Assembly (NCBI RefSeq): GCF_026712205.1
Contig: NZ_JAPPUW010000005.1
Coordinates: 186,001-250,000, forward strand
Origin: Pelomonas aquatica
GTDB lineage: Bacteria; Pseudomonadota; Gammaproteobacteria; Burkholderiales; Burkholderiaceae_C
Length of the DNA: 64,000 bases
Direction of reading: 5' to 3'
Below the pieces are notes generated by a model. That model had not been told where the DNA came from, did not search any database, and was given only the letters and a program-made list of their open reading frames with translations. Of this stretch, positions 56,889-64,000 are shown piece by piece; the stretch's first letter is position 1, and the number at the start of each line of letters is the position of its first letter. Position numbers and translations under genes: made by a program.

Positions 56889-57800
56889 CTACGCAGTCAG
56901 CGCCTTTTTCATCTTCTTCATCGCGGCCACCTCGATCTGGCGGATGCGCTCGGCCGACACGCCGTACTCGGCCGCCAGCTCGTGCAGCGTCATGCCGCCC
57001 GAGGCGTCGTCGTTCACCTTCAGCCAGCGCTCTTCGACGATGCGGCGGCTGCGCGGGTCCAGCACCTCCAGCGCGCGCTGGATGCCGTCGCCGGCCAGCG
57101 TGTCGCGTGAGCGGGCCTCGATGACGCGGGTCGGCTCGTGGCTTTCGTCGGCCAGGTAGGCGATGGGGGCGAAGCTCTCGCCGTCGTCGTCGGTCTGCGG
57201 CTCCAGGGCCACGTCGCCGCCCGACATGCGGGTCTCCATCTCCAGCACTTCCTCGCGCTTCACGTTCAGCGTGCTGGCGACGTGGGCGACCTCGGCCTCG
57301 GTCAGCGTGTTGCGGTGCGTCGCCGCGTCGTCCTGGCCGGCCTTGAGCTGGTGCTTCATCGAGCGCAGGTTGAAGAACAGCTTGCGCTGGGCCTTGGTCG
57401 TCGCGACCTTGACCATGCGCCAGTTCTTCAGGATGTACTCGTGGATCTCGGCCTTGATCCAGTGCATCGCGTAGCTGACCAGGCGCACGCCCTGGTCCGG
57501 GTCGAAGCGCTTGACGGCCTTCATCAGGCCGACATTGCCTTCCTGGATCAGGTCGCCCTGGGGCAGGCCATAGCCGACATACTGGCGCGAGATGGACACG
57601 ACCAGGCGCAGATGCGACAGCACCATGCGGCCGGCGGCTTCCAGGTCGCCGTGCTCGCGCAGGCGGCGCGCGGCCGAGCTTTCCTCCTCCGCGGTCAGCA
57701 GCGGCAGGCGGTTGACGGCGGAGATGTAGGCGTCCAGATTGCCCAGCGAGGGCACGAGGGCCCAGGGGTCGCGGATGGCAATGGCGGAAGAGGCAGACAT
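56889..57800 (-). CDS. rpoH: RNA polymerase sigma-32 factor
   Basis: RpoH directs transcription of heat-shock genes. The 303-residue protein has region 2 (LRLVVSISRQYVGYGLPQGD, then LIQEGNVGLMKAVKRFDP), the RpoH box QRKLFFNLR at 138-146 that marks sigma-32 among sigma factors, and a region 4 helix-turn-helix (TLHELAAEYGVSAERIRQ). ATG 57800 has AAGGA ten bases upstream. Upstream is a perfect CIRCE operator, so HrcA probably represses this gene. Confidence 0.97.
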   Translation of the reverse strand: MSASSAIAIRDPWALVPSLGNLDAYISAVNRLPLLTAEEESSAARRLREHGDLEAAGRMVLSHLRLVVSISRQYVGYGLPQGDLIQEGNVGLMKAVKRFDPDQGVRLVSYAMHWIKAEIHEYILKNWRMVKVATTKAQRKLFFNLRSMKHQLKAGQDDAATHRNTLTEAEVAHVASTLNVKREEVLEMETRMSGGDVALEPQTDDDGESFAPIAYLADESHEPTRVIEARSRDTLAGDGIQRALEVLDPRSRRIVEERWLKVNDDASGGMTLHELAAEYGVSAERIRQIEVAAMKKMKKALTA

Positions 57801-57850
57801 CGTGTCGAATCCTTCGAAACCGCCGCGTGGATTGCAGCGGTGACGAGATA

Positions 57851-57877
57851 TTAGCACTCTGCTTTATAGAGTGCTAA
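57851..57877 (-). promoter_or_regulatory. CIRCE operator (HrcA site) upstream of rpoH
   Basis: TTAGCACTC (57851-57859), nine bases, and GAGTGCTAA (57869-57877) match the CIRCE consensus perfectly in both arms and in spacing. Read on the minus strand, a possible promoter TTAGCA (57877-57872) with 18 bases to TAATAT (57853-57848) overlaps it completely, so HrcA binding would block rpoH transcription. The start codon is 51 bases further on. Confidence 0.93.
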
Positions 57878-57966
57878 ACCTCTTCGACCCAGGGCAGGAA
57901 TACAGTGTTTCAGCGGATGCAATAGTTGGCGACTGCTAACTTCAGGCCGCCGCGTCGGCGGATTCG

Positions 57967-58467
57967 TCAGTCGACGAGGCCGAAATCCGGGCTTTTGATC
58001 ATGGCCTCGATGTCGAGCAGGATCAGCATGCGGTCGCCGATCTTGCCCAGGCCGGTGATGAAGCGGGCGTCCAAGGCCGCCGGCACCTCGGGGCGGGGCT
58101 TGATCTCCTCGGCGCTCAGTTCCAGCACGTCGGACACCGAGTCCACGACGATACCCACCACGCGGCCGGCCACGTTCAGCACGACGACAACGGTGAAGGC
58201 GTTGTACTCGCCGGCCTGGCCGAGGCGCAGGCGCAGGTCCAGGATGGGCACGATGACGCCGCGCAGATTGACGACGCCCTTGACGAAGGCCGGCGCGTTG
58301 GCGACGCGGGTGGGCGCCTCATAGGAGCGGATTTCCTGCACGCGCAGGATGTCCAGGCCGTATTCCTCCTCGCCGATGCGGAAGGTCAGGAACTGGCGGG
58401 CATCGGTGCGGGCCAGGGCCTGCACGGCCTGGGCGCCGGGGCTGGGAACGAGGTCGGTGGAGCTCAT
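57967..58467 (-). CDS. cheW: CheW-type chemotaxis adaptor
   Basis: This 166-residue protein is a complete CheW domain: FLTFRIGEEEYGLDILRVQEI, then VNLRGVIVPILDLRLRLG and the closing FITGLGKIGDRMLILLDIE. It links receptors to a CheA kinase, most likely of a flagellar chemotaxis system, since the pilus cluster has its own PilI. No other che gene lies beside it; the gene downstream of the hybrid kinase is on the same strand with a 28-base gap. Confidence 0.94.
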   Translation of the reverse strand: MSSTDLVPSPGAQAVQALARTDARQFLTFRIGEEEYGLDILRVQEIRSYEAPTRVANAPAFVKGVVNLRGVIVPILDLRLRLGQAGEYNAFTVVVVLNVAGRVVGIVVDSVSDVLELSAEEIKPRPEVPAALDARFITGLGKIGDRMLILLDIEAMIKSPDFGLVD

Positions 58468-58495
58468 CGGGCGCTGCGCGTGGGGAAGGGAGCGC

Positions 58496-61400
58496 TCATT
58501 CTGCCCGCTCCGCAGGGGCGGACAGCGCCAACAATTCGTCGACCAGGGCCAGCAGTTCGTGCACGTCCAGCGGCTTGGTCAGGTAGTGCCGGGCGCCCGC
58601 CGTGCGGGCCAGCGCGATCTGTTCCGGCTGGGCATTGGCCGAGACGACGATGACGGGCGGCGGCGTGCGGCCCAGCTCGCGCAGCCGGCCGAGCACGGTC
58701 AGGCCGTCGCCGTCGGGCAGCTGCCAGTCGAGCAGCAGCAGCGCCGGCGGCCGCTGCCGCAGCGCGCGCAGGCCGGCCTCGGCCGTCGTCGCGACCTCCA
58801 GCTCCAGCCCCGGGCGCTGATCGAGGATGCCGCGCATGACCTCGGCGTTCAGCGGGTTGTCCTCGATGTAGAGCAGGCGCCGGTGCGGGCCGCTGCGGGG
58901 CGCGGCGGGTTCGTCCGGCTGGCCCTGGCCGGCGGCCGGCATGGCGCTGCCCGCGGCCGGCAGCCTCAGCACGAAGCAGGCACCCTGGGCCTGGCCCGCC
59001 GCCGGCGGGTCGGCGCGCAGGCTGCCGCCCATCATCTCGGCCAGGCGCAGGCTGATGACCAGGCCGATGCCGGTGCCCGGCAGGCCGCTGCGCTCGCGGC
59101 CCAGGCGGTTGAAGGGCTGGAAGAGGGCGGCGCGCTGCACCTCGCTGAGGCCCAGGCCGGTGTCGCGCACGGCGATCTCGACCCAGCCGGGCTCGGGCGC
59201 GCCGGCCTCGATGCCGATGCTGCCGCCGGGGCGGTTGTACTTGACGGCGTTGCTGAGCAGATTGGTCAGGATCTGCGTGACCCGCGTGGCGTCGCCCAGC
59301 AGGCGCACGGCGCCCGGGTCGATGCGCTGGCTGATGGCCAGGCCGCGCTCGGTCGCGCTGTGCTGCACCAGGGCCAGCGCGCGGGCAAGCAGCGGCGGCA
59401 GCTCCAGCACGGCCGGCTCCAGGCGCAGCGAGCCGGCCTCGATGCGCGACAGGTCCAGCGTGTCGTTGATCATCTCCAGCAGATGCCAGCCGGCCTGCGC
59501 GATCTGCTGGGCCCGGCCGCGCTGGGCCGGCGCGAGCGGCTCGGCCGCGTCCATCTGCATCAGCTGCGTGAAGCCGAGGATGGCGTTCATCGGCGTGCGC
59601 AGCTCATGGCTCATGCGCGACAGGAACTCGTTCTTGGCCTGGTTGGCGGCCTCGGCGGCCTCGCGGGCGCGGTCCAGCTCCTCGATGCGCAGCTGGTCGG
59701 TGATGTCCTCGACGACGCCGACCAGCCGGTGCGGCCGGCCGTCGGCGCCGCGCAGCAGGCTGACGAGCACGCGGGCGTGGGTGATGCCGCCGTCGAGCCG
59801 GACGTAGCGCTTGTTGCGGCGGTAGAAGGGGATCTCGCCACGCAGCATCCGGCTGGCCAGGCGGATGTCCTCGCGGCGGTCGTCCTCGTGGGTCACGTCG
59901 ATGGAGCGTCGCCCGAGCAGCGTCTCGGCCGGGTAGCCGACGAGCTTGCAGAAATGGGTGTTGACCTCCTGGAAGCTGCCGTGCAGGTCGGTGAAGGCGA
60001 TGCCGATGGGCGCCGTCTCGAAGATGCTGCGAAAGCGCTGCTCGCTCTGGCGCAGCGCCTGCTCGCCCAGCGTGCGGTTGCCGATCTCGCGTTCCAGCGC
60101 CGCGGTGCGCTCGCGGACCAGGGCTTCGACATGCTGGGTGCGCCCCGACATCAGCAGCAGCAGCGCGCCGACCATGGCCGTGGCCATCAGGCCCACCAGC
60201 GCGAAGGCCCAGCTGCGGCCGGGCGCCTGCACGAAGCCCGGCAGGTCGTAGATGCGCACCTCCCAGTGCCGGCCGCCGAACTCCAGCGGCAATCTGACGA
60301 GGGGCAGGACGGCGTCCTCGCTGCGCTGCACGGCCTCGCAACCCGGCGGCCCGCCCAGGCGCCGGTAGGCGGCGCCGGGTTCCAGGTCGATCAGGCAGGC
60401 GCCCAGGTGCTCGGGCCAGCTCACGGCCAGGCGCGACAGCAGCAGGTCGGGTCGCAGCGTCGCGAAGACGACGCCGCTCAGTGCCTGCTCGCCCGGCACG
60501 GCATTGCCCCGGTAGAGCGGCTGGTAGAGGACGACGCCGACCGCGCCCTCCTTGTCCTGCGACAGCTGGAAGCCCGCCGACGCGGCCGGCCGGCCCCGGG
60601 CCGCAGCCTGCGCGATGGCCGCGCGCGCGCCGGGGATGGTGCGCACGTTCACGCCCAGCGCGCCGAGGTTGCGCGACAGCGGCTCGACGAGGCGGATGGC
60701 CATCATGTCCTCGTCGGGCGGGACGCTCAGGTCACCGGCGCGGCCGCGGTCGCGCGCCTGGAAGCCGCCGGGGAAGCCGTCGGCGGCGGCCGCGGCGTTG
60801 AAGCGCTCGACGTCGGCGCGCGCGACGCGCAGCGTCAGCCCCAGCGCCAGCAGCGGGCTGTCCTCGGTCAGGAAGCCGCGCGTCGCGCGGGCGAACTCCT
60901 CGCGCGTGGGCAGGGCTTTTAGCTTGACGAGGCCGTGCACGGCCTCCAGCGTCAGCAGCGGCTCGCGCAGCCGGTCGGCCAGGTCCTGGGCCGCGCTGCC
61001 CGCATCGCGCGTGAAGTCGGCGCGGTTGCGCTGGCGGTCCCATTCCATCGTCACGGCCACGCCCAGGGCGACGAGCAGCGTCGTCAGCAGCATCGGCAGG
61101 CCGACGCTGAAGCGGCGCGGGCTCCAGGCCGAGCGCGGCCGGCCGATCAGCGCCAGCGTGATCGGCGTCGCGATCAGCACGCCCATCAGGTCGCCGGTCC
61201 ACCACACCGTCCAGACCAGGCCCATCTGCGCCTTCGCGACGACGTCCGTGGCCATCAGCGCCAGCGTCGCGCAGCTCGGGCTGACGAGGCCGGCCAGGGC
61301 TGCGGCGCCCAGGTAGCTGCCGACCTCGCGCGCCGTGCCCAGCAGCAGGGGCCGGCCGCACCAGCGCCGCATCAGCAGCGTGCCGGCCGCCGCCTGGGCC

Positions 61401-61696
61401 GCCGCCCCGCAGCCGATGCTCAGGGCCAGCGGCAGCACGGCTGGGCCCAGGTCGGCCATCGTCGTCGCCTGCACGATGAAGGAACCCAGGGCCACGGCCG
61501 GCAGATGGCGCAGGCCCAGCACCAGCAGCACGGCCAGGCCCCAGCCCGCGGCCGGGTAGATGGGCGCCACCTGGTAGGGCGGCAGCACCATCAGCAGGCC
61601 CAGCCGGCCCAGCAGGTAGTAGACGACGGTGATGCCGGCCGACAGCGCCAGGTAGCGACCGACGTCGCGGGCCGACACCGCGGCTGCCGTCTTCAT
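58496..61696 (-). CDS. MASE1-CHASE-PAS hybrid histidine kinase
   Basis: This 1066-residue membrane kinase has an N-terminal MASE1 sensor of several helices (about 15-215). A CHASE-like periplasmic domain follows (about 225-470, with FNAAAAADGFPGGFQARDRG), then another helix (FALVGLMATAMVGALLLLM), a coiled segment and a PAS domain (FRSIFETAPIGIAFTD). Next are a HisKA box with His697 (RMSHELRTPMNAILGF) and a HATPase domain with LLSNAVKYNRPGG and GTGIGLVISLRL. The C-terminal receiver has acceptor Asp990 (LLDWQLPDGDG). Start 61696 overlaps the permease stop by four bases. Its partner protein and signal are unknown. Confidence 0.93.
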   Translation of the reverse strand: MKTAAAVSARDVGRYLALSAGITVVYYLLGRLGLLMVLPPYQVAPIYPAAGWGLAVLLVLGLRHLPAVALGSFIVQATTMADLGPAVLPLALSIGCGAAAQAAAGTLLMRRWCGRPLLLGTAREVGSYLGAAALAGLVSPSCATLALMATDVVAKAQMGLVWTVWWTGDLMGVLIATPITLALIGRPRSAWSPRRFSVGLPMLLTTLLVALGVAVTMEWDRQRNRADFTRDAGSAAQDLADRLREPLLTLEAVHGLVKLKALPTREEFARATRGFLTEDSPLLALGLTLRVARADVERFNAAAAADGFPGGFQARDRGRAGDLSVPPDEDMMAIRLVEPLSRNLGALGVNVRTIPGARAAIAQAAARGRPAASAGFQLSQDKEGAVGVVLYQPLYRGNAVPGEQALSGVVFATLRPDLLLSRLAVSWPEHLGACLIDLEPGAAYRRLGGPPGCEAVQRSEDAVLPLVRLPLEFGGRHWEVRIYDLPGFVQAPGRSWAFALVGLMATAMVGALLLLMSGRTQHVEALVRERTAALEREIGNRTLGEQALRQSEQRFRSIFETAPIGIAFTDLHGSFQEVNTHFCKLVGYPAETLLGRRSIDVTHEDDRREDIRLASRMLRGEIPFYRRNKRYVRLDGGITHARVLVSLLRGADGRPHRLVGVVEDITDQLRIEELDRAREAAEAANQAKNEFLSRMSHELRTPMNAILGFTQLMQMDAAEPLAPAQRGRAQQIAQAGWHLLEMINDTLDLSRIEAGSLRLEPAVLELPPLLARALALVQHSATERGLAISQRIDPGAVRLLGDATRVTQILTNLLSNAVKYNRPGGSIGIEAGAPEPGWVEIAVRDTGLGLSEVQRAALFQPFNRLGRERSGLPGTGIGLVISLRLAEMMGGSLRADPPAAGQAQGACFVLRLPAAGSAMPAAGQGQPDEPAAPRSGPHRRLLYIEDNPLNAEVMRGILDQRPGLELEVATTAEAGLRALRQRPPALLLLDWQLPDGDGLTVLGRLRELGRTPPPVIVVSANAQPEQIALARTAGARHYLTKPLDVHELLALVDELLALSAPAERAE

Positions 61697-64000
61697 TCCG
61701 CCTGGGCCTCCCGCAGCGTCTGCACGACGGGGCGCCGCAGCACGCCGCGCAGGCTCCACCAGCCGGCGCTCCAGGCCAGCAGTGCACCGCAGGCCGCGCC
61801 GGCGAAGGGCACCCAGGGCTTGAGCTGCCAGTCGAACTCGAACACGAAGCGTGCGAGCAGCGCGGCCAGCAGCAGCGCGACGGCGCCGGCCAGGAAGCCG
61901 GCCAGCGCGCCCACGCCCAGCAACTCGGCGCGCTGTACCCGCGCCAGCAGCGCGGCCGGTGCGCCCAGAGCCCGCATCAGCGCGAACTCGCGCGTGCGCG
62001 CCTCGCGCGTGCTGCCCACGGCCGCCAGCAGCACGACGAGGCCGGTCGCCAGCGTGAAGCCGAACAGGAACTGCACGGCCTGGATGACCTGGTCCAGCAC
62101 GCCCTGCACCTGGTTGAGCTGGGCCGAGACGTCGATGACGGTCAGATTGGGGAAGCGCCGCGCCAGGTCGCGGTCCAGCCTGGCGCCCGCCGGCAGCCGA
62201 AAGGCGGCGATCTGCGTGGACGGCAGATCGGGCAGCGCGGCGGTCTCGAACAGCACGAAGAAGTTGACCCGCATCGACGACCAGTCGACCTTGCGCAGGC
62301 TGGTGATGCGGCCCTGCACGGGCTGGCCGGCGATGTCGAAGGCCAGCGTATCGCCCAGCCTCAGGCCCAGCGTCGTGGCCAGGCCGGCCTCCACGCTCAA
62401 GCCCAGCTCGCCCGCCGCGGCGCTGCCCCAGCGCCCGGCCACGATGTCGTTGTGGGCCGGCACCTCGGCCGCGTGGCTGAGGTTGAACTCGCGCTCAGCC
62501 AGGCGCTGCGCGCGCTCGTCGGCGAAGCGCCCGGCCTGCACGGCCGCGCCGTCGATGGCCGTCAGCCGGCCGCGGATCATCGGGTACCAGTCGAACCTGG
62601 CGACGCCCGCGTCGGCCAGCGCCTTGCGGAAGGCCTCGCCCTGGTCGGGCTGGATGTTGATGACGAAGCGGTCCGGCGCTGCGGCCGGCGTGGCGCGGCG
62701 CCAGCTGGCTATGAGGTCGGTGCGCAGCAGCACCAGCAGGGCCAGCGCCAGCAGGCCCACGGCCAGCGAGGCCACCTGCATGACGGCGAAGCCCGGCCGC
62801 GCGGCGACCTGGCGCGTGGCCAGCAGCAGCCAGCGCGGCAGGCCCGTGCCGCTGACGTTGACCGGCACCAGCCGGCGCAGCAGCCAGACCGCCGCCCAGG
62901 CCAGCGCCGCGAACAGCAGCACCGCGCCCGCGAAGCCGGCCGCGGCGATGGCGCCCAGCTTCATGTCGCCGGCCAGCACGACGAGGATGGCGCCCAGGCC
63001 CGCGACGCCCGCGCCCAGCACCAGCAGCGAGCCGGCCTTGGGCGCGCCCAGGTCGCGGCGGATCACGCGCAGCGGCGGCACGGCGGCCAGCTGCAGCACC
63101 GGCGGCAGGCCGAAGCCCAGCAGCAGCGACAGGCCCAGGCCCAGGCCCAGCAGGGCCGGCCAGGCGCTGGGCGGCGGCAGGCTCGCGTCGATGAGGCCGA
63201 CCAGCAGCGACACGAAGACCTGGTGCAGGCCCAGCCCGCCCAGCACGCCGGCCGCGCTGGCGGCCAGGCCGGCGAGCAGGAACTCCAGCGCATAGGCCCA
63301 GGCGATGCGGCGCTGCGGCTGGCCCAGCACGCGCAGCATCGCGCAGGCATCCAGGTGGCGGGCCGCGAAATCACGCGCGGCCAGGCCCACGGCCACGGCC
63401 GCGAGCAGGGCCGACAGCATCGCCACCAGGCGCAGGAAGCGCGCGGCGCGGTCCAGCGTCTGGCGCATCTCGGGGCGGCCGGATTCCAGCGACTCCAGCC
63501 GCACGCCGCGCAGGCCGCCCTTCTCGACCTGCTGCCCGGCCGCGTCGACGAAGCGCCGCACCGCATCGGGCGCCGCGCCGGCCCCGGGCACCAGGGCCAG
63601 GCGGTAGGTGATGCGGCTGGCCGGCTGCACGAGGTGGGTGGCCGCCAGGTCGGCCTCGGCCAGCATCACGCGCGGCGCGAAGTTCATGAAGCCGGCGCCG
63701 CGGTCGGGCTCGGTCTCGATGAGGGCGGCCAGCGTGAAGCGGGCGTCGCCGAGCAGCAGCGCATCGCCGAGCTTCAGGCCCAGGCCGTCGGCCACGGCCG
63801 GGTCGGCCCAGACCTCACCGCGCGCCGGCGCGCCGCCGCGGCCGGGCAGGGCCTGGTGCAGCGTGATCTGGCCGCGCAAGGGGTAGCCGCTGCCGACCGC
63901 CTTGACCGCGACGAGCCGGCTCTCGCCGCCCTGGGCGTCGTCGGCGCGCGCCATGCTCGCGAAGCTGGCGCTGCGCGCGCCGGTCAGCTTCAGCTCGGCG
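61693..64000 (-). CDS. ABC transporter permease of the COG3127 (YbbP) type, partial
   Basis: The gene runs past the window edge; 768 C-terminal residues are visible and it is open at base 64000. It has repeated FtsX/MacB-type permease modules: periplasmic domains alternate with helix groups such as LVAMLSALLAAVAVGLAARDF, LEFLLAGLAASAAGVLGG and FGFTLATGLVVLLAAVG. The signature region REFALMRALGAPAALLARVQ is present. This matches YbbP, the permease paired with ATPase YbbA and often a lysophospholipase L1-like esterase, which should lie beyond the edge. Its stop overlaps the hybrid kinase start. Confidence 0.9.
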   Translation of the reverse strand, partial: AELKLTGARSASFASMARADDAQGGESRLVAVKAVGSGYPLRGQITLHQALPGRGGAPARGEVWADPAVADGLGLKLGDALLLGDARFTLAALIETEPDRGAGFMNFAPRVMLAEADLAATHLVQPASRITYRLALVPGAGAAPDAVRRFVDAAGQQVEKGGLRGVRLESLESGRPEMRQTLDRAARFLRLVAMLSALLAAVAVGLAARDFAARHLDACAMLRVLGQPQRRIAWAYALEFLLAGLAASAAGVLGGLGLHQVFVSLLVGLIDASLPPPSAWPALLGLGLGLSLLLGFGLPPVLQLAAVPPLRVIRRDLGAPKAGSLLVLGAGVAGLGAILVVLAGDMKLGAIAAAGFAGAVLLFAALAWAAVWLLRRLVPVNVSGTGLPRWLLLATRQVAARPGFAVMQVASLAVGLLALALLVLLRTDLIASWRRATPAAAPDRFVINIQPDQGEAFRKALADAGVARFDWYPMIRGRLTAIDGAAVQAGRFADERAQRLAEREFNLSHAAEVPAHNDIVAGRWGSAAAGELGLSVEAGLATTLGLRLGDTLAFDIAGQPVQGRITSLRKVDWSSMRVNFFVLFETAALPDLPSTQIAAFRLPAGARLDRDLARRFPNLTVIDVSAQLNQVQGVLDQVIQAVQFLFGFTLATGLVVLLAAVGSTREARTREFALMRALGAPAALLARVQRAELLGVGALAGFLAGAVALLLAALLARFVFEFDWQLKPWVPFAGAACGALLAWSAGWWSLRGVLRRPVVQTLREAQAE

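Overview
The window is a GC-rich chromosomal segment from a betaproteobacterium of the order Burkholderiales. Gene order and protein style suggest the Rubrivivax/Roseateles/Leptothrix (Sphaerotilaceae) neighbourhood, but the genus is an inference. The evidence is the gene order gpmA-rhodanese-grxC-secB-gpsA-trmL-comF, a caa3-type oxidase cluster with the small DUF2970, DUF2909 and 37-residue assembly proteins, a lysine/alanine-rich histone H1-like protein, the pilGHIJ-chpA cluster behind a rubredoxin gene, and an rpoH preceded by a CIRCE operator. I saw no tRNA, rRNA, CRISPR array, prophage or complete insertion sequence. This is mostly core genome.

Layout. Bases 1-537 hold the 3' end of a pilR-type sigma-54 activator. 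Bases 538-6215 hold a dispersed repeat, an NrdR-box promoter, nrdA, nrdB and the histone H1-like gene. Bases 6243-16716 form a long minus-strand series: a zinc-ribbon/DUF3426 protein, prmA, accC, accB, aroQ, a TlpA-type thioredoxin, a conserved unknown, mtgA, aroE, a TonB-like protein, an RNB exonuclease and a YqiA-type esterase, many joined by 4-base stop/start overlaps. Bases 16828-19997 carry a periplasmic zinc metalloprotease and a thioesterase on the plus strand. Bases 20067-23722 (minus) carry mpl, hemL and thiD.

Bases 23882-34926 are a type IV pilus chemosensory cluster: rubredoxin, PilG, PilH, PilI, PilJ, a 1972-residue hybrid CheA (ChpA/PilL) and a diguanylate cyclase. Neither a CheR nor a CheB gene is present. 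Bases 34937-41790 carry phrB, algH/yqgE, ruvX, pyrR, pyrB, an inactive dihydroorotase homologue (pyrX), a PlsC acyltransferase and a hydroxypyruvate isomerase-like gene. Bases 41824-47464 carry gpmA, rhodanese, grxC, secB, gpsA, trmL, comF and a BioC-like methyltransferase. Bases 47719-56774 are the full aa3/caa3 cytochrome c oxidase and heme A assembly locus. Bases 56889-64000 (minus) carry rpoH, a lone cheW, a MASE1-CHASE-PAS hybrid kinase and a partial COG3127-type ABC permease.

The most unusual feature is a family of short GC-rich intergenic elements with a CCCC/GGGG hairpin core. Three lie inside operons, between algH and ruvX, pilH and pilI, and pyrX and plsC. Each is flanked by 13-base direct repeats (one perfect, two with 11 of 13 matches) that duplicate the stop/start junction of the two genes. 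Deleting one repeat plus the element would restore tightly coupled junctions (TGATG, TGACATG, ATGA). This looks like insertion of a mobile element with a target duplication that spares both reading frames. Other points of note are a perfect CIRCE upstream of rpoH, a perfect 34-base palindrome between nrdA and nrdB, and divergent gene pairs with 23-base gaps that appear leaderless in both directions.
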